In this document: one piece after another, positions 11,104-19,897 of the stretch
Layout: every line of letters starts with the position of its first letter
How positions within the stretch are numbered: position 1 is the stretch's first letter
Source of the DNA: Pseudomonas fluorescens
Lineage (GTDB): Bacteria > Pseudomonadota > Gammaproteobacteria > Pseudomonadales > Pseudomonadaceae
Direction of reading: 5' to 3'
Assembly (NCBI RefSeq): GCF_001623525.1
Contig: NZ_CP015225.1
Span: 6,770,501-6,834,500 of the forward strand
DNA: 64,000 bases
The notes under the pieces: generated by a model
Told to the model about the DNA's origin: nothing
What the model saw: only the letters and a program-made list of their open reading frames with translations
Databases searched by the model: none
Translations under genes and position numbers: made by a program

Positions 11104-11189
11104 GGGGAAGTGGCCTCAGGTGTATCGCGGAACACTTTTTGCTGTCGGATGTGATCGCCGCCATTGCGTGATTACTGCCTCGTTTTAGC

Positions 11190-11841
11190 GGAATTGGACA
11201 AGGCGCGGGTTAAGGGAATGCCTCGAGTCAGTGTCAGTCTCAAGATCAAATCGGTTGGTCGCCCGGGATGCTTTTGTGGCGAGGGAGCTTGCTCCCGCTG
11301 GGCTGCGCAGCAGCCCCCTCTCAAGCTCACTCAATCAACCTGATCCACCGCGTCGCCGGGTTTTAGGGCCGCTTCGCGCCCCAGCGGGAGCAAGCTCCCT
11401 CGCCACGGGAATTGGGTATGGCGCGGGTTAAGGGAATGCCTCGAGTCAGTGTCAGTTTCAAGAGCAAATCGGTTGGTCGACCGGGATGCTTTTGTGGCGA
11501 GGGAGCTTGCTCCCGCTGGGCTGCGCAGCAGCCCCTTCTCAAGCTCACTCAATCAACCTGATCCACCGTGTCGCCGGGTTTTAGGGCCGCTGCGCGCCCC
11601 AGTGGGAGCAAGCTCCCTCGCCACGGGAATTGGGCACGGCGCGGGTTAAGGGAATGCCTCGAATCAGTGTCAGTCTCAAGAGCAAATCGGTTGGTCGAGC
11701 GGGATGCTTTTGTGGCGAGGGAGCTTGCTCCCGATGGGCTGCGCAGCAGCCCCTCTCAAGCTCACTCAATCAACCTGATCTACCGTGTCGCCGGGTTTTA
11801 GGGCCGCTTCGCGCCCCAGCGGGAGCAAGCTCCCTCGCCAC
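11190..11841. repeat. Three tandem copies of a 218-bp unit, each with a REPIN
   Basis: Units start at 11190, 11408 and 11626, each with GGAATTGG. The period is exactly 218 bp; the last copy ends with its REPIN at 11841. Each unit has a non-REP part (GGCGCGGGTTAAGGGAATGC to GGGATGCTTTT) and a 130-131 bp REPIN (11276-11406, 11494-11624, 11712-11841). Copies differ by few substitutions, so the duplication is recent. The short open frames inside are read-through of the repeats, not genes. Confidence 0.92.
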
Positions 11842-11946
11842 AACTGCATTCCAGGCGGAAAATCCAATCAATCCCAAGGTCTGGCGCAAAAGCTGCATCC
11901 CACGACCATTCGCCGGTTTTCCGACACCGGTTTTTTGGAGGGTAGG

Positions 11947-12552
11947 ATGCGTAGCCTGGTTTTGCTGCTGGCCATTTTGGCGCTTGGTGGCTGCATGAAT
12001 GTCAGTGACATGGGAGAGGGCGTTCGTTACCACATGAGCGACGCCGGTCTGCTGGACCATAGCGACAGCCGTCGTGTGAACAACCTGCGTATTCAGCCCG
12101 ACTCGTTCATCTACATCGCCCAGGGCGCCTTCGCTCCGCCAGGCAGTGCTTATCCGCGTCCCAACGTCGTGGCCGAGGAAGCCTTCAATGGTTTCATCGA
12201 ATATTTCCCCATGGTCCGTCGCGCCCGCGTTCCCGAAGGCCTCGACCAGGCCATGGGCGAGGCCCGTTCCGCTGGCGCCCATTATTTGCTGTACACCCGC
12301 TTCGCCAAGGCTGACAACCGCATCGGCAACACGGATGAATGGCAGGATGAAGAAGCCTTGGATCGCTTGGGTGTCGATACCAGCGTGATTCAAATCATGT
12401 TGATCGAGACCAGCACCCAGTATTTGATTGATACTGCACGGATCAAGAGTCGTGGCGGTTTACTGACGTTGCACGACAAGCAGCCACAAGACCTCATCGC
12501 CACGCCTTTGCGTGAATATGCCCGCAGCCTGCTGGGGATGAGCGACGAATAA
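11947..12552 (+). CDS. DUF4823 lipoprotein
   Basis: A 201-residue protein with a lipoprotein signal peptide: MRSLVLLLAILALGGC, lipobox LGGC with Cys16. It resembles the DUF4823 family, whose function is unknown; no catalytic motif is visible. ATG 11947 follows a GGAGGG site (11937-11942). The frame is open upstream, but that part reads through the repeat array. It is followed 17 bp later by the DUF1285 gene, probably in one transcript. The next residue after Cys is Met, so outer-membrane sorting is likely. Confidence 0.82.
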   Translation: MRSLVLLLAILALGGCMNVSDMGEGVRYHMSDAGLLDHSDSRRVNNLRIQPDSFIYIAQGAFAPPGSAYPRPNVVAEEAFNGFIEYFPMVRRARVPEGLDQAMGEARSAGAHYLLYTRFAKADNRIGNTDEWQDEEALDRLGVDTSVIQIMLIETSTQYLIDTARIKSRGGLLTLHDKQPQDLIATPLREYARSLLGMSDE

Positions 12553-12568
12553 ATAATCAGGAGTCACC

Positions 12569-13129
12569 ATGAGCGGACCGCAAAAAGCCAATGACTTGCT
12601 GGGGCAGATCCCCAAGACCAAAGGCCTGCCGCCGGTTCACTTGTGGAACCCCGACTTCTGCGGCGATATCGACATGCGCATCGCCCGGGACGGCACCTGG
12701 TATTACCTGGGTACGCCCATCGGGCGAAAGCCGATGGTCAAGCTGTTCTCCACCATCATCCGCCGCGACGGCGATGATTACTTCCTGATCACTCCTGTGG
12801 AAAAAGTCGGCATCAAGGTCGATGACGCGCCGTTCGTGGCCGTGACCCTTGAGGTCGAAGGGCAGGGGGAAGGGCAGTTGTTGCGCTTCACCACCAATGT
12901 CGAGGAAACCACTGAGGCCGGCGGCGAGCATCCACTGCGGGTGGTGATCGATCCCCAGACCCAGGAACCCGCGCCCTACGTGCATGTGCGCAGCAATCTC
13001 GAAGCACTGATCCATCGCAATGTGTTCTACCAACTGGTGGAGCTGGCGGTCAGTCGCGAGATCGATGGGCAGCGCTGGTTGGGTGTGTGGAGCGGTGGCG
13101 AGTTCTTCCCCATAGGCCTGGAACCCTGA
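12569..13129 (+). CDS. DUF1285 family protein
   Basis: A 186-residue soluble protein. It has the DUF1285 pattern: VHLWNPDFCGDIDMRI, GTWYYLGTPIGRKPMVKLF, and DDYFLITPVEKVGI. No signal peptide or membrane segment is present, and the family function is not known. An AGGAGT site precedes ATG 12569. It follows the DUF4823 lipoprotein by 17 bp and ends just before a REP pair. Confidence 0.85.
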   Translation: MSGPQKANDLLGQIPKTKGLPPVHLWNPDFCGDIDMRIARDGTWYYLGTPIGRKPMVKLFSTIIRRDGDDYFLITPVEKVGIKVDDAPFVAVTLEVEGQGEGQLLRFTTNVEETTEAGGEHPLRVVIDPQTQEPAPYVHVRSNLEALIHRNVFYQLVELAVSREIDGQRWLGVWSGGEFFPIGLEP

Positions 13130-13136
13130 GCCCTTT

Positions 13137-13204
13137 TGGGAGCGATGGTTGATCCAACATCTGTGTTGGCTGGACGACCGCTATCGCGAGCAAGCTCGCT
13201 CCCA
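13137..13204. repeat. REP element, second family
   Basis: CTATCGCGAGCAAGCTCGCT (13181-13200) followed by CCCA is a REP core with an internal palindrome (GCGAGCAAGCTCGC). A short inverted partner, TGGGAGCGATGG, begins at 13137. This family differs from the GTGGCGAGGGAGC family and recurs at 19781 and 49254. Confidence 0.8.
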
Positions 13205-13238
13205 GAGGTGGGTTACGTAAAAATTCAAATTGACACCC

Positions 13239-13253
13239 AATCATATGATGATT
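13239..13253. promoter_or_regulatory. Palindrome upstream of the GntR gene, candidate operator
   Basis: AATCATATGATGATT at 13239-13253 contains the perfect 10-bp palindrome ATCATATGAT (13240-13249). A 9-of-10 match (ATCATACGAT) lies at 16009-16018 before the ABC transporter genes; both are preceded by CCA. A FadR-type regulator controlling itself and the importer would explain this. The pairing is an inference. Confidence 0.5.
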
Positions 13254-13291
13254 AGCGTGAGCCTCCTATAAGAGTGGCTCGCGGGGTTTTC

Positions 13292-14038
13292 ATGTCCAGC
13301 AGTTTTCATGCATCGACCGTCGATTGGCTGGGGGGCTGGATAGCCGCCGGCCAGGTCAAGCCTGGGCAAACCATCAAGGTCGAGGCGGACTTGGGCGAAC
13401 AACTGGGCGTCAGTCGCACGGTGATTCGCGAGGCGATCAAGACCCTGGTGGCCAAAGGCATGCTGGAGGTCGGGCCGAAAGTCGGCACGCGGGTGTTGCC
13501 GGTGCGACGCTGGAACCTGTTCGACCCCCAAGTGGTTGGCTGGCTGTCACGCAGTGGCTTGCCGGAAAATTTCGTTGATGACTTGCTGGACCTGCGCCGC
13601 ACCATCGAGCCGATGGCGGTGCGTTGGGCCTGTGAACGGGCCACGGCCGACCAGGTGCAGGCGATCCGCCTGGCCTACCATGCGCTGGAGCGGGCCGTGG
13701 ACAGCGGCGCGGATTACAACCGCGCCGACCAGTTTTTCCACGAATGCATCCTCGCCGCCAGCCATAATCAATTCATCGAACAGATGGTCCCGGCCCTGGG
13801 CGCGCTGCTGGCGGTATCGTTCGAGGTATCGGCTGCCGACCCGGATGAACTGCGCCGCACCTTACCCATCCACAAGGACATCGCCGACGCCATCGCGGCC
13901 CGTGACGCGGCGCGGGGTGTGTGGGCGTGCATGACCCTGATCGATAACGCAGACCTGGCCATCAAGCGCTTTTACCCTAATGTCATGGCCGGTCGGACAG
14001 ACGCTGCCGGGCAGATAGGGAACGGGAGGTTTCAATGA
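13292..14038 (+). CDS. FadR-type GntR transcriptional regulator of the sugar locus
   Basis: A 248-residue regulator from ATG 13292 (GTG 13274 is an alternative, adding six residues). An N-terminal winged HTH covers about residues 8-75 (LGEQLGVSRTVIREAIKTLVAKGML) and an FCD ligand domain follows, with metal-binding type residues in RADQFFHECILAASHN. It overlaps the lactonase gene by 4 bp (ATGA). It probably represses sugar-oxidation genes in response to a sugar acid, as DgoR does in E. coli; the exact ligand is not visible. Confidence 0.85.
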   Translation: MSSSFHASTVDWLGGWIAAGQVKPGQTIKVEADLGEQLGVSRTVIREAIKTLVAKGMLEVGPKVGTRVLPVRRWNLFDPQVVGWLSRSGLPENFVDDLLDLRRTIEPMAVRWACERATADQVQAIRLAYHALERAVDSGADYNRADQFFHECILAASHNQFIEQMVPALGALLAVSFEVSAADPDELRRTLPIHKDIADAIAARDAARGVWACMTLIDNADLAIKRFYPNVMAGRTDAAGQIGNGRFQ

Positions 14039-14910
14039 CGTGGACGGCTGTTACGGAACATCGGGCGATCTTGGGCGAGGGGCCGTTCTGGGATGAGCCG
14101 ACCCAGGCGTTGTACTGGGTCGATATCGCCGGCAAGCAGGCGCTGCGGTTGATCGGCGCCAATGTGCAGATCTGGCAGATGCCCGAGCATGTGTCCGCCT
14201 TTATCCCGACGCAGAGTGGCGATGCACTGGTGACGCTGAGCAGTGGTGTCTACCGGCTGGACCTCGATTCGCCGGGCCTGGAACCGCGCCTGACCCTGCT
14301 GTGCATGGCCGACCCGCAACTGGGCAATCGTGCCAACGAAGCCCGTTGCGATGCCTTGGGCCAGCTCTGGCTCGGCACCATGCAGAACAACATCGGTGAA
14401 AACGCAGAGGACCTACCCATCGAGCGGCGCTCCGGCGGCCTCTTTCGTGTCAGTGGCGATGGCCGGGTCATGCCGTTGTTACGCGGGCTGGGTATCCCGA
14501 ACACCTTGTTGTGGAGTCCAGATGGCACCACGGTGTATTTCGGCGAGAGCCTCGACGGCACTTTGTATCGGCACTTTATCCATCCCGATGGCAGCCTGGC
14601 TCCCGCCGAGGTCTGGTTCGGTCCACACCCGCGCGGCGGGCCGGACGGTTCGGCGATGGATGCCCGGGGTTATATCTGGAACGCGCGCTGGGACGGCAGT
14701 TGCCTGCTGCGATTGAATCCGCAAGGCCAGGTCGACCGGGTGATCGAACTGCCCGTCAGCCGGCCGACCAGCTGTGTGTTTGGAGGCGACGACCTCAAGA
14801 CCTTGTACATCACCAGTGCGGCGAGCCCGTTGGGTCATCCGCTGGACGGTGCGGTGCTGTCCATGCGGGTCGATATACCGGGCGTGGCTTGTACTCGGTT
14901 TGCGGGATGA
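14035..14910 (+). CDS. SMP-30/gluconolactonase family lactonase
   Basis: A 291-residue six-bladed beta-propeller of the SMP-30 family. Metal residues are expected at EGPFWD (Glu), NEARCDALGQLW (Asn and Asp), IPNTLLWSPDG, and PDGSAMDARGYIWNARWDG. It likely opens the lactone made by the dehydrogenase at 15147, giving the aldonate that DgoD uses. It overlaps the GntR gene by 4 bp. Lactone specificity (galactono-, arabino- or other) cannot be read from sequence. Confidence 0.85.
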   Translation: MTWTAVTEHRAILGEGPFWDEPTQALYWVDIAGKQALRLIGANVQIWQMPEHVSAFIPTQSGDALVTLSSGVYRLDLDSPGLEPRLTLLCMADPQLGNRANEARCDALGQLWLGTMQNNIGENAEDLPIERRSGGLFRVSGDGRVMPLLRGLGIPNTLLWSPDGTTVYFGESLDGTLYRHFIHPDGSLAPAEVWFGPHPRGGPDGSAMDARGYIWNARWDGSCLLRLNPQGQVDRVIELPVSRPTSCVFGGDDLKTLYITSAASPLGHPLDGAVLSMRVDIPGVACTRFAG

Positions 14911-14970
14911 ATCCCAAAATATGGGATGTAAATATATATATTGAGATTATTTGGCGGTCGGGTTTATAGT
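14910..14970 (+). promoter_or_regulatory. Promoter with inverted-repeat operator before the SDR gene
   Basis: TTGAGA (14941-14946) and TATAGT (14965-14970) are 18 bp apart. Upstream, ATCCCA-N5-TGGGAT (14911-14926) forms an inverted repeat. A larger imperfect one pairs AATCCCAAAATA (14910-14921) with TATATTGAGATT (14937-14948), which covers the -35 box. An almost identical arrangement stands before dgoK at 22050-22112, so one regulator probably controls both. Confidence 0.7.
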
Positions 14971-15022
14971 CGGCTCCATCGGCAATACGCACTCACACTA
15001 AAAAAACAAGACAGGTGAAGTG

Positions 15023-15154
15023 ATGCAACGATCCTCCCCCGTACGCCTCGGCGGCGTACGCGATTCACGGCTGCTTACAACGTCTTTTGACCGGTCGTCC
15101 CTGGATGCCCGGTTTTTGTCGTGCCTGCGTCCGGGAGTCTTGATCCATGGCTGA
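15023..15154 (+). CDS. Possible 43-aa leader ORF before the SDR gene
   Basis: ATG at 15023 follows ACAGGTGAAGTG, the same leader sequence that precedes the dgoK start. The frame runs 43 codons and its TGA (15152-15154) overlaps the SDR start by 8 bp. Inside are a perfect hairpin, CGTACGCC / GGCGTACG near 15041-15061, and ACCGG-N14-CCGGT followed by a T run. It could be a leader peptide with an attenuator, or a decayed gene. No family is recognised. Confidence 0.3.
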   Translation: MQRSSPVRLGGVRDSRLLTTSFDRSSLDARFLSCLRPGVLIHG

Positions 15155-15965
15155 GCCGCTTTCATTGCCGCCAGTGCCCGAGCCCCCGAAGGGCGAGCGC
15201 CTGAAAAACAAAGTGGTGCTGCTGACCGGCGCGGCCCAGGGCATTGGCGAGGCGATCGTCGCCGCGTTCGCTTCGCAACAGGCACGGCTGGTGATCAGCG
15301 ATATTCAGGCCGAGAAGGTCGAGACGGTTGCCGCTCATTGGCGTGAACGCGGGGCGGACGTGCATGCGCTGAAAGCCGATGTGTCGAACCAGCAGGACCT
15401 GCACGCCATGGCCCGGCATGCCGTCGAGCGGCACGGTCGCATCGATGTGCTGGTGAATTGCGCCGGTGTCAATGTGTTCCGTGACCCGCTGGAAATGACC
15501 GAAGAAGATTGGCGTCGCTGCTTCGCCATCGACCTGGATGGTGCCTGGTACGGCTGCAAGGCGGTGTTGCCGCAGATGATCGAGCAGGGCGTGGGCAGCA
15601 TCATCAACATTGCTTCGACCCATTCGTCCCACATCATTCCCGGTTGTTTCCCTTACCCGGTGGCCAAGCATGGCCTGCTCGGCCTGACCCGCGCCCTGGG
15701 CATCGAATACGCGCCCAAAGGGGTACGCGTCAATGCCATCGCACCGGGTTATATCGAGACCCAACTGAACGTCGACTACTGGAACGGCTTTGCCGATCCT
15801 TATGCCGAACGCCAGCGCGCGCTGGATCTGCACCCGCCACGGCGCATCGGGCAACCGATCGAAGTGGCAATGACGGCCGTGTTCCTGGCCAGCGATGAAG
15901 CACCGTTTATCAATGCCTCATGCATCACCATCGATGGGGGACGTTCGGTCATGTACCACGACTGA
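15147..15965 (+). CDS. SDR family sugar dehydrogenase
   Basis: A 272-residue short-chain dehydrogenase with a 20-residue N-terminal extension. Motifs: TGAAQGIG for NAD(P), NCAGVN, Ser in NIASTHSS, and YPVAKHG with the catalytic Tyr and Lys. Placed between a lactonase, an AraFGH-type importer and dgo genes, it probably oxidises an aldose such as D-galactose or L-arabinose to its lactone. The ATG at 15147 has only a weak GGGAG site ten bases upstream and may rely on coupling to the preceding short frame. Confidence 0.8.
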   Translation: MAEPLSLPPVPEPPKGERLKNKVVLLTGAAQGIGEAIVAAFASQQARLVISDIQAEKVETVAAHWRERGADVHALKADVSNQQDLHAMARHAVERHGRIDVLVNCAGVNVFRDPLEMTEEDWRRCFAIDLDGAWYGCKAVLPQMIEQGVGSIINIASTHSSHIIPGCFPYPVAKHGLLGLTRALGIEYAPKGVRVNAIAPGYIETQLNVDYWNGFADPYAERQRALDLHPPRRIGQPIEVAMTAVFLASDEAPFINASCITIDGGRSVMYHD

Positions 15966-16008
15966 ATATTCCTGGATTGCAGTGGGAAACTTCGCCTGTA
16001 ATCCAATC

Positions 16009-16021
16009 ATCATACGATATG
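16009..16021. promoter_or_regulatory. Candidate operator before the ABC importer genes
   Basis: ATCATACGAT (16009-16018) differs by one base from the palindrome before the GntR gene, and the inverted repeat CATA-CGA-TATG covers 16011-16021. It lies 120 bp before the araF start in the 175-bp gap after the SDR gene, so the importer may have its own regulated promoter. Confidence 0.45.
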
Positions 16022-16140
16022 ACTATTCAGGCCTATGCTGTGTAGCAACTTGATGTGACCGCCCAGCCTGCGCATTTCCACCGACGGTGGAGCAGAACCC
16101 TGGTCGTTTGGCTTTCAATAAAAAAAACAAGGAGTCAACT

Positions 16141-17145
16141 ATGAAACATCGTCGTGGGATCCGTTCCCTGTGTCGCGCCGCCCTGGCGGTTACCGCGGTC
16201 AGCCTCAGCAGCCACTTGCTGGCGGCCGATGCGGTAAAAATTGGTTTCCTGGTCAAGCAGGCCGAGGAGCCTTGGTTCCAGACCGAATGGGCGTTTGCCG
16301 AGAAGGCGGCCAAGGATAAAGGCTTCCAGTTGATCAAGATCGCCGTGCCCGACGGCGAGAAAACCCTCTCGGCCATCGACAGCCTGGCCGCCAACGGTGC
16401 CAAGGGCTTCGTGATCTGCCCGCCGGACGTTTCCCTCGGCCCGGCCATCGTGGCCAAGGCCAAGCTCAATGACATGAAAGTGATCGCCGTCGACGACCGC
16501 TTCGTCGGTTCCGATGGCAAGTTCATGGAAGACGTACCGTACCTGGGCATGGCGGCGTTCGAAGTCGGCCAGAAGCAGGGCGGCGCCATGGCGGCTGAGG
16601 CGAAAAAACGTGGCTGGGATTGGAAAGACACCTATGCCGTCATCAACACCTATAACGAACTGGACACCGGCAAGAAGCGCACCGACGGTTCGGTCGATGC
16701 CCTGAAAAAGGCCGGGATGCCGGCAGACCACATCCTTTATTCAGCGCTCAAGACCCTCGACGTGCCCGGGAGCATGGACTCCACCAACTCGGCCCTGGTG
16801 AAGCTGCCAAGCGCCGCCAAGAACCTGATCATCGGTGGCATGAATGACAACACTGTGCTGGGCGGCGTGCGCGCCACCGAAGCCGCGGGGTTCAAGGCGG
16901 CCAATGTGATCGGCATCGGCATCAACGGCACCGACGCCATCGGTGAGTTGAAGAAGCCTGACAGCGGCTTCTTCGGCTCGATGCTGCCAAGCCCTCACAT
17001 CGAAGGCTACAAGACCGCCGAAATGATGTACGAGTGGATCACCACCGGCAAGGAACCGCCGAAGTACACCGCCATGGACGAGGTGACGCTGATCACCCGG
17101 GAGAACTTCAAGCAAGAGCTGGAAAAAATCGGCCTGTGGAACTGA
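16141..17145 (+). CDS. araF: Sugar ABC transporter, periplasmic binding protein (AraF-like)
   Basis: A 334-residue protein with a signal peptide (residues 1 to about 28, ending LLAADA). The mature part starts KIGFLVKQAEEPWFQTEW and contains IKIAVPDGEKTL, DSLAANGAKGFVICPPD and GMNDNTVLGGVRATE, very close to E. coli AraF (L-arabinose, which also binds D-galactose). ATG 16141 follows AAGGAGT. It starts an importer operon with the ATPase and permease. In this galactonate locus, galactose or arabinose are both possible substrates. Confidence 0.9.
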   Translation: MKHRRGIRSLCRAALAVTAVSLSSHLLAADAVKIGFLVKQAEEPWFQTEWAFAEKAAKDKGFQLIKIAVPDGEKTLSAIDSLAANGAKGFVICPPDVSLGPAIVAKAKLNDMKVIAVDDRFVGSDGKFMEDVPYLGMAAFEVGQKQGGAMAAEAKKRGWDWKDTYAVINTYNELDTGKKRTDGSVDALKKAGMPADHILYSALKTLDVPGSMDSTNSALVKLPSAAKNLIIGGMNDNTVLGGVRATEAAGFKAANVIGIGINGTDAIGELKKPDSGFFGSMLPSPHIEGYKTAEMMYEWITTGKEPPKYTAMDEVTLITRENFKQELEKIGLWN

Positions 17146-17220
17146 TGGCCGGTTGATTCAAAAGCGGCCCTGGTCACTTGAGTGGCGGGGTCGCTTGATC
17201 TCTGTAAGTTCGAGGTGGTT

Positions 17221-18765
17221 ATGCAAGCGCAAACAGCGACACGGCAACACAACATCGGCGGCAGCTTGCGATTCAACGGGATCGGCAAGTCCTTTCCCGG
17301 CGTGCAGGCGCTGGCCAACATCAGTTTCGTCGCCCATCCGGGGCAGGTCCATGCCTTGATGGGCGAAAACGGCGCTGGCAAGTCCACGTTGCTGAAGATC
17401 CTCGGTGGTGCCTACATCCCGAGCAGCGGCGACTTGCAGATCGGCGAGCAGACGATGGCCTTCAAAGGCACCGCCGACAGCATCGCCAGCGGGGTGGCGG
17501 TGATTCACCAGGAACTGCACCTGGTGCCGGAAATGACCGTCGCTGAAAATTTGTTTCTCGGCCATTTGCCGGCGCGTTTCGGCCTGGTCAATCGTGGCGT
17601 GCTGCGCCAACAGGCGCTGACGCTGCTCAAAGGCCTGGCCGACGAAATCGACCCCCAGGAAAAAGTCGGTCGCCTGTCCCTCGGCCAGCGCCAATTAGTG
17701 GAAATTGCCAAGGCCTTGTCTCGCGGTGCTCACGTCATTGCTTTCGACGAGCCCACCAGTAGCCTGTCGGCCCGGGAAATCGACCGTTTGATGGCGATCA
17801 TCGGCCGGCTGCGAGACGAGGGCAAAGTGGTGCTCTACGTCAGCCATCGCATGGAAGAGGTGTTCCGCATCTGCAATGCGGTGACGGTGTTCAAGGACGG
17901 TCGTTACGTGCGGACCTTCGAGAACATGAGCGAGTTGACCCATGATCAACTCGTCACGTGCATGGTCGGTCGCGATATCCAGGACATCTATGACTACCGT
18001 CCTCGGGAGCGCGGCGATGTGGCGCTGCAAGTGAAGGGCTTGTTGGGGCCGGGCTTGCATGAACCGGTGAGTTTCCAGGTGCACAAGGGTGAGATCCTCG
18101 GTTTGTTCGGGCTGGTCGGCGCCGGTCGTACCGAGCTGCTGCGCTTGCTCAGTGGCTTGGAGCGTCAGCGCGAAGGAAGTCTCGTCCTGCACGACAAGGA
18201 ACTGAAACTGCGTTCACCTCGGGATGCCATCGCCGCGGGCGTGCTGCTCTGCCCGGAGGATCGCAAGAAAGAAGGCATCATCCCGTTGGGCAGTGTGGGC
18301 GAGAACATCAACATCAGTGCGCGCCCGTCTCATTCCACGCTCGGCTGCCTCTTGCGTGGCGACTGGGAGCGGGGCAATGCCGACAAACAGATCAAGTCGC
18401 TGAAAGTGAAGACCCCCACGGCGGGACAGAAAATCATGTACCTGTCCGGCGGCAATCAGCAGAAAGCGATTCTTGGTCGCTGGCTGTCGATGCCGATGAA
18501 AGTCCTGCTGCTGGACGAGCCTACTCGCGGCATCGACATCGGGGCCAAGGCGGAGATCTACCAGATTATCCACAACCTGGCGGCCGATGGCATCGCGGTG
18601 ATTGTGGTGTCCAGCGACCTGATGGAAGTGATGGGCATTTCCGACCGAATCCTGGTGCTTTGCGAAGGCGCCATGCGCGGCGAGCTGTCGCGTGACCAGG
18701 CCAACGAATCCAACCTGTTGCAACTGGCGCTGCCGCGCCAACGCGTTGCCGACGCGGCGAACTGA
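17221..18765 (+). CDS. araG: Sugar ABC transporter, double ATP-binding protein (AraG-like)
   Basis: A 514-residue protein with two fused ABC domains. The first has Walker A GENGAGKST and signature LSLGQRQ; the second has a degenerate Walker A, GLVGAGRTE, and signature LSGGNQQK, as usual in the monosaccharide importer class. It powers uptake by the AraF/AraH system. ATG 17221 gives MQAQTATRQHN; an upstream in-frame start at 17182 lacks a ribosome site. It lies 75 bp after araF and 10 bp before araH. Confidence 0.92.
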   Translation: MQAQTATRQHNIGGSLRFNGIGKSFPGVQALANISFVAHPGQVHALMGENGAGKSTLLKILGGAYIPSSGDLQIGEQTMAFKGTADSIASGVAVIHQELHLVPEMTVAENLFLGHLPARFGLVNRGVLRQQALTLLKGLADEIDPQEKVGRLSLGQRQLVEIAKALSRGAHVIAFDEPTSSLSAREIDRLMAIIGRLRDEGKVVLYVSHRMEEVFRICNAVTVFKDGRYVRTFENMSELTHDQLVTCMVGRDIQDIYDYRPRERGDVALQVKGLLGPGLHEPVSFQVHKGEILGLFGLVGAGRTELLRLLSGLERQREGSLVLHDKELKLRSPRDAIAAGVLLCPEDRKKEGIIPLGSVGENINISARPSHSTLGCLLRGDWERGNADKQIKSLKVKTPTAGQKIMYLSGGNQQKAILGRWLSMPMKVLLLDEPTRGIDIGAKAEIYQIIHNLAADGIAVIVVSSDLMEVMGISDRILVLCEGAMRGELSRDQANESNLLQLALPRQRVADAAN

Positions 18766-18775
18766 GAGGTAAATC

Positions 18776-19744
18776 ATGACCATTCAAAACAATGCACTGC
18801 CAACGGCACGCAAACCCCTGGACCTGCGTCGCTTCCTGGATGACTGGGTCATGTTGCTGGCGGCCATCGGCATCTTCGTGCTCTGCACCCTGATGATCGA
18901 CAACTTCCTGTCGCCGCTGAACATGCGCGGGCTGGGCCTGGCGATTTCCACCACCGGCATCGCGGCCTGCACCATGTTGTATTGCCTGGCGTCCGGGCAC
19001 TTCGACTTGTCGGTCGGTTCGGTGATTGCCTGTGCCGGCGTGGTCGCGGCGGTGGTGATGCGCGACACCAACAGCGTGTTCCTTGGCATCAGCGCGGCGC
19101 TGGTGATGGGGTTGATCGTCGGCTTGATCAACGGCATCGTCATTGCCAAGCTGCGGGTCAATGCGTTGATTACCACATTGGCGACCATGCAGATCGTCCG
19201 CGGCCTGGCTTACATCTTCGCCAACGGTAAAGCGGTGGGCGTGTCCCAGGAATCGTTCTTCGTGTTCGGCAACGGGCAGATGTTCGGCGTGCCGGTGCCG
19301 ATCCTGATCACCATCGTGTGCTTCCTGTTTTTCGGCTGGCTGCTGAACTACACCACCTACGGGCGCAACACCATGGCCATTGGCGGCAACCAGGAAGCGG
19401 CGCTCTTGGCCGGCGTGAACGTTGATCGCACCAAGATCATCATCTTTGCCGTACATGGCGTGATCGGTGCCCTGGCCGGGGTGATCCTGGCCTCGCGCAT
19501 GACCTCGGGCCAGCCGATGATCGGCCAGGGCTTCGAACTCACCGTGATCTCGGCTTGCGTGCTGGGTGGGGTGTCGTTGAGCGGCGGTATCGGCATGATC
19601 CGCCACGTCATTGCAGGTGTGCTGATTTTGGCGATCATCGAAAACGCGATGAACCTGAAGAACATCGACACCTTCTACCAATACGTCATCCGCGGCTCGA
19701 TCCTGTTGCTGGCGGTGGTGATCGACCGCTTGAAACAGCGCTGA
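18776..19744 (+). CDS. araH: Sugar ABC transporter permease (AraH-like)
   Basis: A 322-residue inner-membrane permease with about 8-10 hydrophobic segments. It has the family region GRNTMAIGGNQEAALLAGVNVDRTK, which contacts the ATPase, and SACVLGGVSLSGGIG. It follows the ATPase gene by 10 bp with GAGAGGTAAATC upstream and closes the araFGH operon; a REPIN follows 37 bp later. Confidence 0.92.
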   Translation: MTIQNNALPTARKPLDLRRFLDDWVMLLAAIGIFVLCTLMIDNFLSPLNMRGLGLAISTTGIAACTMLYCLASGHFDLSVGSVIACAGVVAAVVMRDTNSVFLGISAALVMGLIVGLINGIVIAKLRVNALITTLATMQIVRGLAYIFANGKAVGVSQESFFVFGNGQMFGVPVPILITIVCFLFFGWLLNYTTYGRNTMAIGGNQEAALLAGVNVDRTKIIIFAVHGVIGALAGVILASRMTSGQPMIGQGFELTVISACVLGGVSLSGGIGMIRHVIAGVLILAIIENAMNLKNIDTFYQYVIRGSILLLAVVIDRLKQR

Positions 19745-19780
19745 ACAACCCATAGCGAGCTCTGGCGACTGATCTACCGC

Positions 19781-19874
19781 TATCGCGAGCAAGCTCGCTC
19801 CCACAGGATGTTGTGCCGGGACGCAGAACTCCAGCACAGCGCGGGCCCACTGTGGGAGCGAGCTTGCTCGCGAA
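19781..19874. repeat. REPIN, second family
   Basis: TATCGCGAGCAAGCTCGCTC (19781-19800) and the inverted TGTGGGAGCGAGCTTGCTCG (19851-19870) flank a 45-bp centre. It lies between the convergent araH and the Rho_N-like gene, where it may also act as a bidirectional transcript end. Confidence 0.85.
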
Positions 19875-19897
19875 GGCGTGCACCCAGACGCCGACAA

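Noticed and set aside
11190..11841. CRISPR array
   Set aside because: The repeat period is 218 bp and the units are almost identical throughout, with no unique spacers; no cas gene is present.
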